From Herbaspirillum sp. (GTDB lineage: Bacteria; Pseudomonadota; Gammaproteobacteria; Burkholderiales; Burkholderiaceae_D), in contig NZ_JAGIBI010000003.1 of the NCBI RefSeq assembly GCF_017744395.1, positions 124,001 to 188,000 of the forward strand: 64,000 nt of DNA, in the 5' to 3' direction. Numbering within the stretch: the first letter of the stretch is position 1; each line of letters opens with the position of its first letter. The notes beneath the pieces were generated by a model. That model saw only the letters and a list, made by a program, of their open reading frames with translations. It was not told the origin of the DNA and searched no databases. The position numbers and the translations under genes were made by a program. Below, one piece after another: positions 56,988 through 64,000 of the stretch.

Positions 56988-58043
56988 ATGAGTATCCAGA
57001 CCGACGACTTTTCCGAACAGCGCATCATCGCCGCCACGCCGGCTTCGGCCAACGAGGAGGCGATCGAGCGCGCCCTGCGCCCCAAGCAGCTCGACGAATA
57101 CGTCGGCCAGGAGAAGGTGCGCAGCCAGCTGGAGATCTTCATCTCGGCCGCGCGCGGGCGCGGCGAGCCGCTCGACCATACCTTGCTGTTCGGCCCGCCG
57201 GGTCTGGGCAAGACCACCATGGCGCACATCATCGCGCGCGAGATGGGCGTGAACCTGCGCCAGACCTCCGGCCCGGTGCTGGAGCGCGCCGGCGACCTGG
57301 CGGCGCTCTTGACCAACCTGGAAGCCAACGACGTCCTGTTCATCGACGAGATCCACCGCATGTCGCCGGTGGTGGAGGAAATCCTCTACCCGGCGCTGGA
57401 GGACTACCAGATCGACATCATGATTGGCGAAGGTCCTGCCGCGCGCTCGGTGCGCCTCGACCTGCAGCCCTTCACGCTGGTCGGCGCCACCACCCGCGCC
57501 GGCATGCTGACCAACCCGCTGCGCGACCGCTTCGGCATCGTCGCCCGGCTGGAGTTCTACACTCCGCCCGAGCTGGCGCGCATCGTCACGCGCAGCGCCG
57601 GGCTGCTGAATGCCCCCATCGTCGAGGACGGCGCGCTGGAAATCGCCAAGCGCAGCCGTGGCACCCCGCGCATCGCCAACCGCCTGCTGCGCCGCGTGCG
57701 CGACTATGCCGAGGTCAAGGGCAGCGGCAAGATCACGCGCGAGATGGCCGATGCGGCGCTGGTGATGCTGGACGTCGACCCGGTCGGCTTCGACCTGATG
57801 GACCGCAAGCTGCTCGAAGCGGTACTGTTCAAGTTCAGCGGCGGCCCGGTCGGGCTGGACAACCTGGCCGCTGCCATCGGCGAAGAGCGCGACACCATCG
57901 AGGATGTGCTGGAACCCTACCTGATCCAGCAAGGCTTCCTGCAGCGCACGCCGCGCGGGCGCATCGCCACCCCGGCGGCCTACCAGCATTTCGGCGTCGC
58001 CGCCCCGCGCACCAGCCCTACCGGCGACCTGTGGGGCAACTGA
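56988..58043 (+). CDS. ruvB: Holliday junction helicase RuvB
   Basis: AAA+ motor for branch migration, 351 residues. Walker [10 protein letters not shown], Walker B FIDEIHR, sensor 1 GATTRAG and sensor 2 [18 protein letters not shown] are intact, followed by the winged-helix DNA-binding domain. It is SOS controlled through the LexA box before ruvA. Confidence 0.98.
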   Translation: MSIQTDDFSEQRIIAATPASANEEAIERALRPKQLDEYVGQEKVRSQLEIFISAARGRGEPLDHTLLFGPPGLGKTTMAHIIAREMGVNLRQTSGPVLERAGDLAALLTNLEANDVLFIDEIHRMSPVVEEILYPALEDYQIDIMIGEGPAARSVRLDLQPFTLVGATTRAGMLTNPLRDRFGIVARLEFYTPPELARIVTRSAGLLNAPIVEDGALEIAKRSRGTPRIANRLLRRVRDYAEVKGSGKITREMADAALVMLDVDPVGFDLMDRKLLEAVLFKFSGGPVGLDNLAAAIGEERDTIEDVLEPYLIQQGFLQRTPRGRIATPAAYQHFGVAAPRTSPTGDLWGN

Positions 58044-58256
58044 TCCGGCAACGATCCGGCCGCGGCGTTGTCGATTCCCGGTCGGTGCGACGATTGTTGC
58101 AGGATACGTAAGGCTGGTTTGCATGAAACATGTCAATCACATGATTTTTTTGCATGAAGGCCGATAAAGCGCGATAAAAGCGAGTTTTTACTTGTGCGAA
58201 AACTAATCGTCATCGACAATGGATAGCTATTCACTATCTTTCGATGTGAGCCTCTC

Positions 58257-59099
58257 ATGCTAATGTCGAGCCAAGCCAGCCGCTATGCGCATCAATTGCT
58301 CGATGCGCGGGCCAACTCCAGGCTGATTCCCCTGCTCTCCAAGACCGAGCCGCTGTCGGTCGAGGATGCCTACGACATCGCCTACCGCATCCACAATATT
58401 CGCGTGGCGCAAGGCGAACAGCCGGTCGGGCGCAAGATCGGCTTCTCGGTGCGCAAGTCGTGGTCGCGCTACGGCGTTACCGACGACACCCGCACGCCGA
58501 TCTGGTCGCCGGTGTTCGACACCACCGTGCGCTTCGCCGACGACAACCATGGCACGCAATCGCTGGCCGGCGCGGTGCAGCCGCGCATCGAACCCGAGAT
58601 CGTCTTCAAGCTGGGCAAGACGCCAGCGCCCGGCGCCACGCTGGACGAGCTGGCCGATTGCCTGGAATGGATGGCGCACGGTTTCGAGATCGTGGTGTGC
58701 CCCTTCGCCAACTGGGAATTCACGGTGGCCGATTCGATCGCCGCCTTCGGCCTGCACGGCACGCTGATCATCGGCGAGCCGCACGTGCTGTCCTCCGGCA
58801 CGCGCCACCACCTGTCGCAGATCCTGGCCAGCGCCACCGTCTCGCTGTCTTGCAACACCGAGTCGTCCAGCGTGCTGCGCGCCGCCGGTTTCTGCAACGA
58901 CGAGATGGACAGCCCGCTGCACGCCCTGTGGCACCTGCACCAGCTGCTGCAGAAGCAGTCCCAGTTCCGCCAGTTGCAGGCCGGCGAGATCATCACCACC
59001 GGCACCTGGACCGACGCCTTGCCGATCGAACCGGGCCAGACCTGGGTCACGGCGTTTTCCGGCGTCACGCTGCCGGGCCTGACCGTTTCCTTCGTTTGA
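58257..59099 (+). CDS. 2-keto-4-pentenoate hydratase/FAH-family enzyme
   Basis: FAH-superfamily hydratase, 280 residues, of the MhpD/2-oxopent-4-enoate hydratase type used in aromatic meta-cleavage pathways. GRKIGFSVRKSW, the metal-binding acids in VQPRIEPEIVF and WMAHGFEIV, and GTWTDALPIEPG are present. No other degradation gene is nearby, so its substrate is open. It follows a 213-bp AT-richer gap after ruvB. Start ATG at 58257, with ATG at 58263 as an alternative. Confidence 0.85.
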   Translation: MLMSSQASRYAHQLLDARANSRLIPLLSKTEPLSVEDAYDIAYRIHNIRVAQGEQPVGRKIGFSVRKSWSRYGVTDDTRTPIWSPVFDTTVRFADDNHGTQSLAGAVQPRIEPEIVFKLGKTPAPGATLDELADCLEWMAHGFEIVVCPFANWEFTVADSIAAFGLHGTLIIGEPHVLSSGTRHHLSQILASATVSLSCNTESSSVLRAAGFCNDEMDSPLHALWHLHQLLQKQSQFRQLQAGEIITTGTWTDALPIEPGQTWVTAFSGVTLPGLTVSFV

Positions 59100-59147
59100 A
59101 CTTGCACACAATGCCGTGCGCCGCCGCGTTCGCGGCGGACGTCTTCC

Positions 59148-59603
59148 ATGCAGATCTGGGTTGATGCCGACGCCTGCCCGGGCGTCATCAAGGAGATGCT
59201 GTTCCGCGTGGCGGACCGTACCGGCATCGTCGTGACTTTGGTCGCCAACCGTGGCTTGCGCACGCCACCTTCGCGCTATATCAAATCGATTGTGGTGCCG
59301 GCCGGCTTCGACGTGGCCGACCGCGAAATCGTCAAGCTGGCGCAGCCCGGCGACCTGGTCATCACCGCCGATATCCCGCTGGCGGCCGAGGTCGTGGCCA
59401 AAGGCGGCGCGGCGCTCAATCCGCGCGGCGAACTCTATACCGCGGACAACATCCGCCACCACCTGAGCATGCGAAATTTCATGGAAGAACTGCGCAGCAG
59501 CGGCATGGAAACCGGCGGTCCGCCGGCCTTCAGCCAGAGCGATGGCCGTGCGTTCGCACGCGAGCTTGATCGCTGCGTGCAGAAGTTCCAGTCAGGACGT
59601 TAA
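59148..59603 (+). CDS. yaiI: YaiI/YqxD family protein (DUF188)
   Basis: Conserved 151-residue protein of the DUF188 family. It begins [20 protein letters not shown] with the conserved acidic DADACP pocket, and ITADIPLA and LNPRGELYT follow; a PIN-like metal-dependent fold is the structural inference. Function not established. It is 48 bp after the hydratase gene and ends at a bidirectional terminator. Confidence 0.93.
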   Translation: MQIWVDADACPGVIKEMLFRVADRTGIVVTLVANRGLRTPPSRYIKSIVVPAGFDVADREIVKLAQPGDLVITADIPLAAEVVAKGGAALNPRGELYTADNIRHHLSMRNFMEELRSSGMETGGPPAFSQSDGRAFARELDRCVQKFQSGR

Positions 59604-59622
59604 GGAACGCGCGTCCAAAACA

Positions 59623-59651
59623 AAACGGCAACGAATCTTTCGTTGCCGTTT
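59623..59651. terminator. Bidirectional terminator between yaiI and the DUF2147 gene
   Basis: A 13-bp stem AAACGGCAACGAA (59623-59635) with its complement (59639-59651), loop TCT. Confidence 0.88.
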
Positions 59652-59684
59652 GCATTTGTACTGTCGTGGACGACAGCGCGGCGC

Positions 59685-60158
59685 TTATTCCTCGCGCACC
59701 CAGGTCTGCGTGCGTCCCAGCATCGGCATGCCGATGTAGCCGCGCACGTTGAGCTTCTTGCCGTCTTCGATCACCGTCAGCTTGCTCTTGTAGAGCTTGC
59801 CGTTGGACGGGTCTAGGATCTGGCCGCCGTTGTACTCGTCGCCATCCTTCTTCAGCCCGGTGAGGATGGTCATGCCGACGATGGGCTTGCCCTTCAGCTC
59901 GCCTTCGCACTTTTCGCAGACTGGGTTCTGGTCTTCTTCCGGAGCGCGGAACAGTTTCTCGATCTTGCCCGACAGTTCGCCGTTGTTCTCGGTGATGCGG
60001 ATCAGCGCCTTGGGTTTGCCGGTGGCGTCGTCGATGTTCTTCCACAGGCCGACGGGGGAGCCGTCGGCCCAGGCGCCGGCGGATGCCAGCAGGCCGGCCA
60101 TCAGCATGCCGGCAGCGGCAAGGCGGGAAAAGGAGGTGGGGGAAGCCTTGGTGTTCAT
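59685..60158 (-). CDS. DUF2147 exported protein
   Basis: A 157-residue periplasmic protein of the DUF2147 family. Signal peptide ends near AWA (residue 31). The mature domain starts SPVGLWKNIDDATGKPKALIRI, has a Cys pair (CEKCEG) and the conserved GGQILDPSNGKLYKSKLTV and VRGYIGMPMLGRTQTW. Some relatives bind or sense metals, but this is not shown. A single-gene unit. Confidence 0.92.
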   Translation of the reverse strand: MNTKASPTSFSRLAAAGMLMAGLLASAGAWADGSPVGLWKNIDDATGKPKALIRITENNGELSGKIEKLFRAPEEDQNPVCEKCEGELKGKPIVGMTILTGLKKDGDEYNGGQILDPSNGKLYKSKLTVIEDGKKLNVRGYIGMPMLGRTQTWVREE

Positions 60159-60302
60159 GGTTGTCTCCGGTCGATATTTGCAATTAAAAGCACGATTGTT
60201 CTAATTTTTTCGACTCAGTGTAGTCAAGCCGGACGCGCAGGGCAAGCGATAAAAATAGCACGGCAAGACTGTTGCCCGGGATAAGCCAGGCGCGGCAAAA
60301 AC

Positions 60303-60336
60303 AAAAGCCGCCGTCCCGTAAAGGACGGCGGCTTTT
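60303..60336. terminator. Terminator of valS
   Basis: AAAAGCCGCCGTCC (60303-60316) pairs with GGACGGCGGCTTTT (60323-60336), 6-nt loop; 23 bp past the valS stop. A-rich on the plus side, so it works for the minus-strand transcript. Confidence 0.92.
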
Positions 60337-60358
60337 CTGTTGGCGCCGGAAGTGAAAC

Positions 60359-63169
60359 TTACTTCAGCTTCGCCAACTGCTCCTGCAGTTTTTCTACCGT
60401 AGCGGTGAAGGTCGCCAGGCGTTCCTTCTCCTGTGCCACCACCGCTTCCGGCGCGCGCGCCACGAAGCTTTCGTTGGACAGCTTGCCGTTGGCCTTGGCG
60501 ATCTCGCCGGTCAGGCGGGTAATTTCCTTGCCCAGGCGCTCGCGTTCGGCGGCCACGTCGATTTCAACCTTCAGCATCAGCTTGACGTCGCCGACGATGG
60601 CCACTGGCGCCGGCGACTCCGGCAACTGCGCCACCACCTGCGTTTCCGACAGGCGCACCAGGCCCTGCAGGTAGGGCAGGAAGGACTGCACCGCCGACGC
60701 ATCGGCCGCTTCCATGATCAGCGGCACGCGCAGCGACGGCGCCAGTTGCATCTCGCCGCGCAGGTTGCGGCAGGCGTCGGTGAGCGACTTGAACTGCGCC
60801 ATCCAGGCTTCGGCTTCGGCGTCGACCTTGTCCAGGTCGGCTTGCGGATACGGCTGGCGCATGATCGAGTCGCCGGCCGGGTCGAGCTTCTTGTCGGTCA
60901 TCGGCGCCACGGTCTGCCACAGCTGCTCGGTGATGAACGGCAGCACCGGGTGCGCCAGGCGCAGGATCACTTCCAGCACGCGCAGCAGGGTGCGGCGGGT
61001 GGCGCGCTGCTGCGCCTCGTTGCCGGTCTGGATCTGGGCCTTGGCCATTTCCAGGTACCAGTCGCAGTACTCGTCCCAGACGAACTTGTAGATGGCGGTG
61101 GCGATGTTGTCGAAGCGGTAGTCGGCGAAGCCCTTCGCCACTTCGGCTTCGGTACGCTGCAGCAGCGACACGATCCAGCGGTCGGCTTGCGAGAACTGCA
61201 GCTTTTCCTTGTCGCACACGCCCTTCACATGACCGTCGAAGCCGCAGTCCTGGCCTTCGGTGTTCATCAGCACGAAGCGGGTGGCGTTCCACAGCTTGTT
61301 GCAGAAATTGCGGTAGCCTTCGCAGCGGTTCAGGTCGAAGTTGATGTTGCGGCCCAGCGTCGCCAGCGAGGCGAAGGTGAAGCGCAGCGCATCGGTGCCG
61401 AAGGCCGGGATGCCGTCGGCGAACTCCTTGCGGGTGGCTTTCTCGATGCTGGCTGCCTGCTTCGGGTTCATCAGGCCGCTGGTGCGCTTGGCCACCAGTT
61501 CATCCACGCCGATGCCGTCGATCAGGTCGATCGGGTCCAGCGTGTTGCCCTTGGACTTGGACATCTTCTGGCCGCTGCCGTCGCGCACCAGGCCGTGCAC
61601 ATAGACGGTGTCGAACGGCACCTTGCCGGTGAAGTGCGTGGTCATCATGACCATGCGCGCCACCCAGAAGAAGATGATGTCGAAGCCGGTCACCAGGACC
61701 GACGATGGCAGGAACAGCTTGTAGTCCGGCGTCTCTTCCGGCCAGCCCAGCGTGGAGAACGGCACCAGCGCCGAGGAGAACCAGGTGTCGAGCACGTCCG
61801 CATCGCGCGTGACGGCTTTGCCGCCGGCTTGCGCGCGGGCTTCTTCCTCGCTGCGCGCGACGTAGATGTTGCCCTCTTCGTCGTACCACGCCGGGATCTG
61901 GTGGCCCCACCACAGCTGGCGCGAGATGCACCAGTCCTGGATGTTGTTGAGCCACTGGTTGTAGGTGTTGGTCCAGTTCTCAGGCACGAACTTGATCTCG
62001 CCGGAAGCAACCTTCTCCAGCGCGGTTTCGGCGATCGACTTGCCGGGGAAGTAGGTGCCTTCCGGCGCCGGCTTGCTCATCGCCACGAACCACTGGTCGG
62101 TCAGCATCGGCTCGATCACCACGCCGGTACGGTCGCCGCGCGGCACCATCAGCTTGTGCGGCTTGACCAGTTCCAGCAGGCCCAGCGCTTCGAGGTCGGC
62201 CACGATCTGCTTGCGCGCTTCGAAGCGGTCGAGGCCGCGGTATTTCTCGGGCGAGTTCTCGTTGATCTTGGCGTCCAGCGTGAACACGCTGATCTTGTCC
62301 AGGTTGTGGCGGGCGCCGACCTGGTAGTCGTTGAAGTCGTGCGCCGGGGTGATCTTCACGCAGCCGGTGCCGAATTCCTTGTCGACGTATTCATCCTTGA
62401 TGATGGGGATCTCGCGGCCGACCAGCGGCAGCTTGAGCATCTTGCCCACCAGCGCGGCATAGCGCTCGTCGGTCGGATCGACCGCCACGGCGACGTCACC
62501 CAGCATGGTTTCCGGGCGGGTGGTGGCGACCGTGATGGTGCCGCTGCCGTCGGCCAGCGGGTACTTGATGTGCCACATCGAGCCGTCTTCTTCCTCCGAC
62601 ACCACTTCCAGGTCGGACACCGCGGTGCCCAGCACCGGATCCCAGTTGACCAGGCGCTTGCCGCGGTAGATCAGGCCCTGCTCGTACAGGCGCACGAACA
62701 CTTCGGTGACGGCCTTGGACATCTTCGGGTCCATCGTGAAGTATTCGCGGTCCCAGTCGGTCGAGGCGCCCATGCGGCGCATCTGGCCGGTGATGGTGGA
62801 GCCGGACTTTTCCTTCCACTCCCACACCTTCTCGACGAACTTTTCGCGGCCGAGGTCGTGGCGCGAAATCTTTTGCGCGTCGAGCTGGCGTTCCACCACG
62901 ATCTGGGTGGCGATGCCGGCATGGTCGGTGCCGGGGATCCAGGCGGTGTTGTAGCCGCGCATGCGGTGGTAGCGCGTCAGGCCGTCCATGATGGTCTGGT
63001 TGAACGCGTGGCCCATGTGCAGCGTGCCGGTCACGTTCGGCGGCGGCAGCTGGATGGAGAACGACGGCTTGCCGGCGTCGGTGGTGGCGGCGAAGTAACC
63101 GCGCTTTTCCCATTCCTCGCGCCAGAATTTTTCAATCTCGGCAGGCTCGAACGACTTGGCTAATTCCAT
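60359..63169 (-). CDS. valS: Valyl-tRNA synthetase
   Basis: Class I synthetase charging tRNA-Val, 936 residues. HIGH is HMGH in [17 protein letters not shown] is intact in KMSKSKGN, the CP1 editing domain lies between, and a C-terminal coiled coil (about 870-936, heptad-like [16 protein letters not shown]) grips the tRNA elbow. It is divergent from thiC. Confidence 0.98.
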   Translation of the reverse strand: MELAKSFEPAEIEKFWREEWEKRGYFAATTDAGKPSFSIQLPPPNVTGTLHMGHAFNQTIMDGLTRYHRMRGYNTAWIPGTDHAGIATQIVVERQLDAQKISRHDLGREKFVEKVWEWKEKSGSTITGQMRRMGASTDWDREYFTMDPKMSKAVTEVFVRLYEQGLIYRGKRLVNWDPVLGTAVSDLEVVSEEEDGSMWHIKYPLADGSGTITVATTRPETMLGDVAVAVDPTDERYAALVGKMLKLPLVGREIPIIKDEYVDKEFGTGCVKITPAHDFNDYQVGARHNLDKISVFTLDAKINENSPEKYRGLDRFEARKQIVADLEALGLLELVKPHKLMVPRGDRTGVVIEPMLTDQWFVAMSKPAPEGTYFPGKSIAETALEKVASGEIKFVPENWTNTYNQWLNNIQDWCISRQLWWGHQIPAWYDEEGNIYVARSEEEARAQAGGKAVTRDADVLDTWFSSALVPFSTLGWPEETPDYKLFLPSSVLVTGFDIIFFWVARMVMMTTHFTGKVPFDTVYVHGLVRDGSGQKMSKSKGNTLDPIDLIDGIGVDELVAKRTSGLMNPKQAASIEKATRKEFADGIPAFGTDALRFTFASLATLGRNINFDLNRCEGYRNFCNKLWNATRFVLMNTEGQDCGFDGHVKGVCDKEKLQFSQADRWIVSLLQRTEAEVAKGFADYRFDNIATAIYKFVWDEYCDWYLEMAKAQIQTGNEAQQRATRRTLLRVLEVILRLAHPVLPFITEQLWQTVAPMTDKKLDPAGDSIMRQPYPQADLDKVDAEAEAWMAQFKSLTDACRNLRGEMQLAPSLRVPLIMEAADASAVQSFLPYLQGLVRLSETQVVAQLPESPAPVAIVGDVKLMLKVEIDVAAERERLGKEITRLTGEIAKANGKLSNESFVARAPEAVVAQEKERLATFTATVEKLQEQLAKLK

Positions 63170-63199
63170 GATTTGACGTGTATTTTTGCGAAACCGTCC

Positions 63200-63205
63200 A
63201 TTATA
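63200..63205 (-). promoter_or_regulatory. Candidate -10 element of valS
   Basis: On the minus strand a consensus TATAAT lies 31 bp before the valS ATG. The best -35 candidate (TTAGCC) would need a 19-bp spacer, so only the -10 is convincing. Confidence 0.55.
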
Positions 63206-63328
63206 AGGGAGGGCGCGCCGATCGGGCTAAACAGCACGGGATTGCAGAAAAACCAACACAAGGGCGGAGCGGGGCAAGACGGGCGCTCATGCATGGGGCG
63301 AATAGTCGGTATTGGCGCGGGGCAAGTG

Positions 63329-63356
63329 TTGCGGGTACGGAGGATCGGTGTAGAAT
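63329..63356 (+). promoter_or_regulatory. thiC promoter
   Basis: TTGCGG (63329-63334), 16-bp spacer, TAGAAT (63351-63356). Transcription would start near 63363, just before the riboswitch. Confidence 0.7.
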
Positions 63357-63384
63357 CCGCCCCACGACATCGCAGTAGGTGTCA

Positions 63385-63475
63385 ACGCTAGGGGTCCTGG
63401 CAGCCAGCACATCGGCAGCCGGGTGAGAAATACCCTTGAACCTGATCTGGATAATGCCAGCGAAGGGAAGCAACC
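63385..63475 (+). ncRNA. TPP riboswitch (THI element)
   Basis: The conserved thiamine-pyrophosphate aptamer is readable: AGGGGTCC (from 63390), the GGGTGAGAAATACCC hairpin arm (63421-63435), and the diagnostic CCTGATCTGGATAATGCC with AGCGAAGGGA (from about 63441). Between it and the start codon, CTCCTTTGCT (63526-63535) is exactly complementary to AGCAAAGGAG (63558-63567), which contains the thiC ribosome site. TPP binding should favour the closed form and stop translation. Ends are approximate. Confidence 0.95.
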
Positions 63476-63572
63476 GGCAGCACGACGTACCTCCGGCCTC
63501 TCGGCCCCGCGTCTTCTTCCGCAACCTCCTTTGCTGGCTCCGAGCCAAGAATCATCAAGCAAAGGAGCCAAA

Positions 63573-64000
63573 ATGAATGCCAACCCGAAATTCCTGTCCG
63601 CGACCGCTACCGTCGACGAGGCAGCGATCCAGCCCCTCCCGAATTCCCGCAAGATCTACGTGACCGGCTCGCGTCCGGACATCCGCGTGCCCATGCGCGA
63701 GATCAGCCAGGCCGATACCCCGGCCATGTTCGGTTCCGAAAAGAACCCGCCGATCTACGTCTACGACACCTCCGGCCCGTACACCGATCCGGACGTGAAG
63801 ATTGACATCCGCGCCGGCCTCGACACGCCGCGCCTGCCCTGGATTCTTGAGCGCAACGATACCGAAGAGCTGCCGGGCCCGACCTCCGAATACGGCCAGC
63901 AGCGCCTGAACGACCCGGCGCTGGCCGAGCTGCGCTTCAACCTGCACCGCAAGCCGCGCCGCGCCAAGGCGGGCGGCAACGTCTCGCAGATGCACTATGC
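63573..64000 (+). CDS. thiC: Phosphomethylpyrimidine synthase ThiC (partial)
   Basis: First 142 residues of the radical-SAM enzyme that converts 5-aminoimidazole ribonucleotide to the thiamine pyrimidine HMP-P; the rest lies beyond the right edge. The N-terminal ThiC-associated domain is recognisable by [31 protein letters not shown]-like sequence and [16 protein letters not shown] lies 6 bases before the ATG, inside the arm sequestered by the riboswitch leader. Confidence 0.97.
   Translation, partial: MNANPKFLSATATVDEAAIQPLPNSRKIYVTGSRPDIRVPMREISQADTPAMFGSEKNPPIYVYDTSGPYTDPDVKIDIRAGLDTPRLPWILERNDTEELPGPTSEYGQQRLNDPALAELRFNLHRKPRRAKAGGNVSQMHY

Larger units (their letters stand above)
63170..63572. 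other. Divergent regulatory region between valS and thiC
   Basis: 403 bases without a gene. It carries the valS -10 element, the thiC promoter, the TPP riboswitch and the regulatory hairpin over the thiC ribosome site, each listed separately. Confidence 0.8.

Noticed and set aside
58223-58239. GATAG...CTATC inverted repeat before the hydratase gene
   Set aside because: Five-base arms are too short to support an operator call in this AT-richer gap.
60746-63163. 805-codon reading frame antisense to valS
   Set aside because: Same cause; composition rich in Gln/His/Gly/Val without any recognisable domain.

Overview
The window is a stretch of a high-GC betaproteobacterial chromosome. Gene order and protein character point to Burkholderiales, most likely family Oxalobacteraceae and something close to Herbaspirillum. 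That placement is recalled from typical synteny (ispB/rplU-rpmA-obgE-proB, aroQ-accB-accC-prmA, dusB-fis-purH-ruvCAB), not from a search. Nearly everything is core housekeeping; there is no prophage, insertion sequence, CRISPR array, plasmid gene or secretion cluster, and no clearly new multi-gene system. The best unexplained signals are small: a structured non-coding stretch behind nrdB, a codon-usage switch at the end of nrdB, and several palindromic operator-like sites.

Layout. 1-5.4 kb (minus strand): a truncated pilC and a short PilB-type ATPase, a CorC/HlyC membrane protein, and an exported tannase-family lipoprotein. 5.6-11.3 kb: tRNA-Pro and ispB, then rplU-rpmA, obgE and proB on the plus strand, then rppH with a CNP1-like gene on the minus strand. 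11.5-16.3 kb: proS, a small secreted protein, a SWIB protein with a histone-like tail, a 9-bp tandem repeat, and ffh. 16.6-21.2 kb: a three-gene NitT/TauT-type ABC importer, then a CcsA-like protein, a small zinc-finger-like protein and ampD. 21.2-27.1 kb: nrdAB with tandem NrdR boxes, a structured intergenic region, and a histone-H1-like gene. 27.3-35.6 kb: yggT, an exported peroxiredoxin, a PfkB kinase, and the minus-strand run (unknown gene)-tlpA-aroQ-accB-accC-prmA-DUF3426. 35.6-44.5 kb: mpl-yqiA-ubiC, rnb, a TonB-like protein, aroE, mtgA, corA and a lipoprotein. 44.6-50.5 kb: anmK and an M23 peptidase facing tyrS-dtd, a PEBP protein and a phosphoglycerate-mutase-like protein. 50.8-58.0 kb: dusB-fis-purH, a GST, ruvC, a DUF808 gene on the opposite strand, and ruvAB behind an SOS box. 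58.2-64 kb: a hydratase, yaiI, DUF2147, valS, and a TPP riboswitch leading into thiC, which runs off the right edge.

Working together. Several genes serve cell-wall recycling and remodelling (ampD, mpl, anmK, M23 peptidase, mtgA). Others serve nucleotide supply and repair (nrdAB, purH, ruvABC), fatty-acid and quinone precursors (accBC, ispB, ubiC) and translation (rplU, rpmA, proS, tyrS, valS, dtd, prmA, dusB, ffh). Regulation visible in the sequence includes NrdR boxes (nrdAB), a LexA box (ruvAB), a TPP riboswitch whose downstream leader can sequester the thiC ribosome binding site, a palindrome on the dusB-fis promoter, and many bidirectional Rho-independent terminators between convergent genes.
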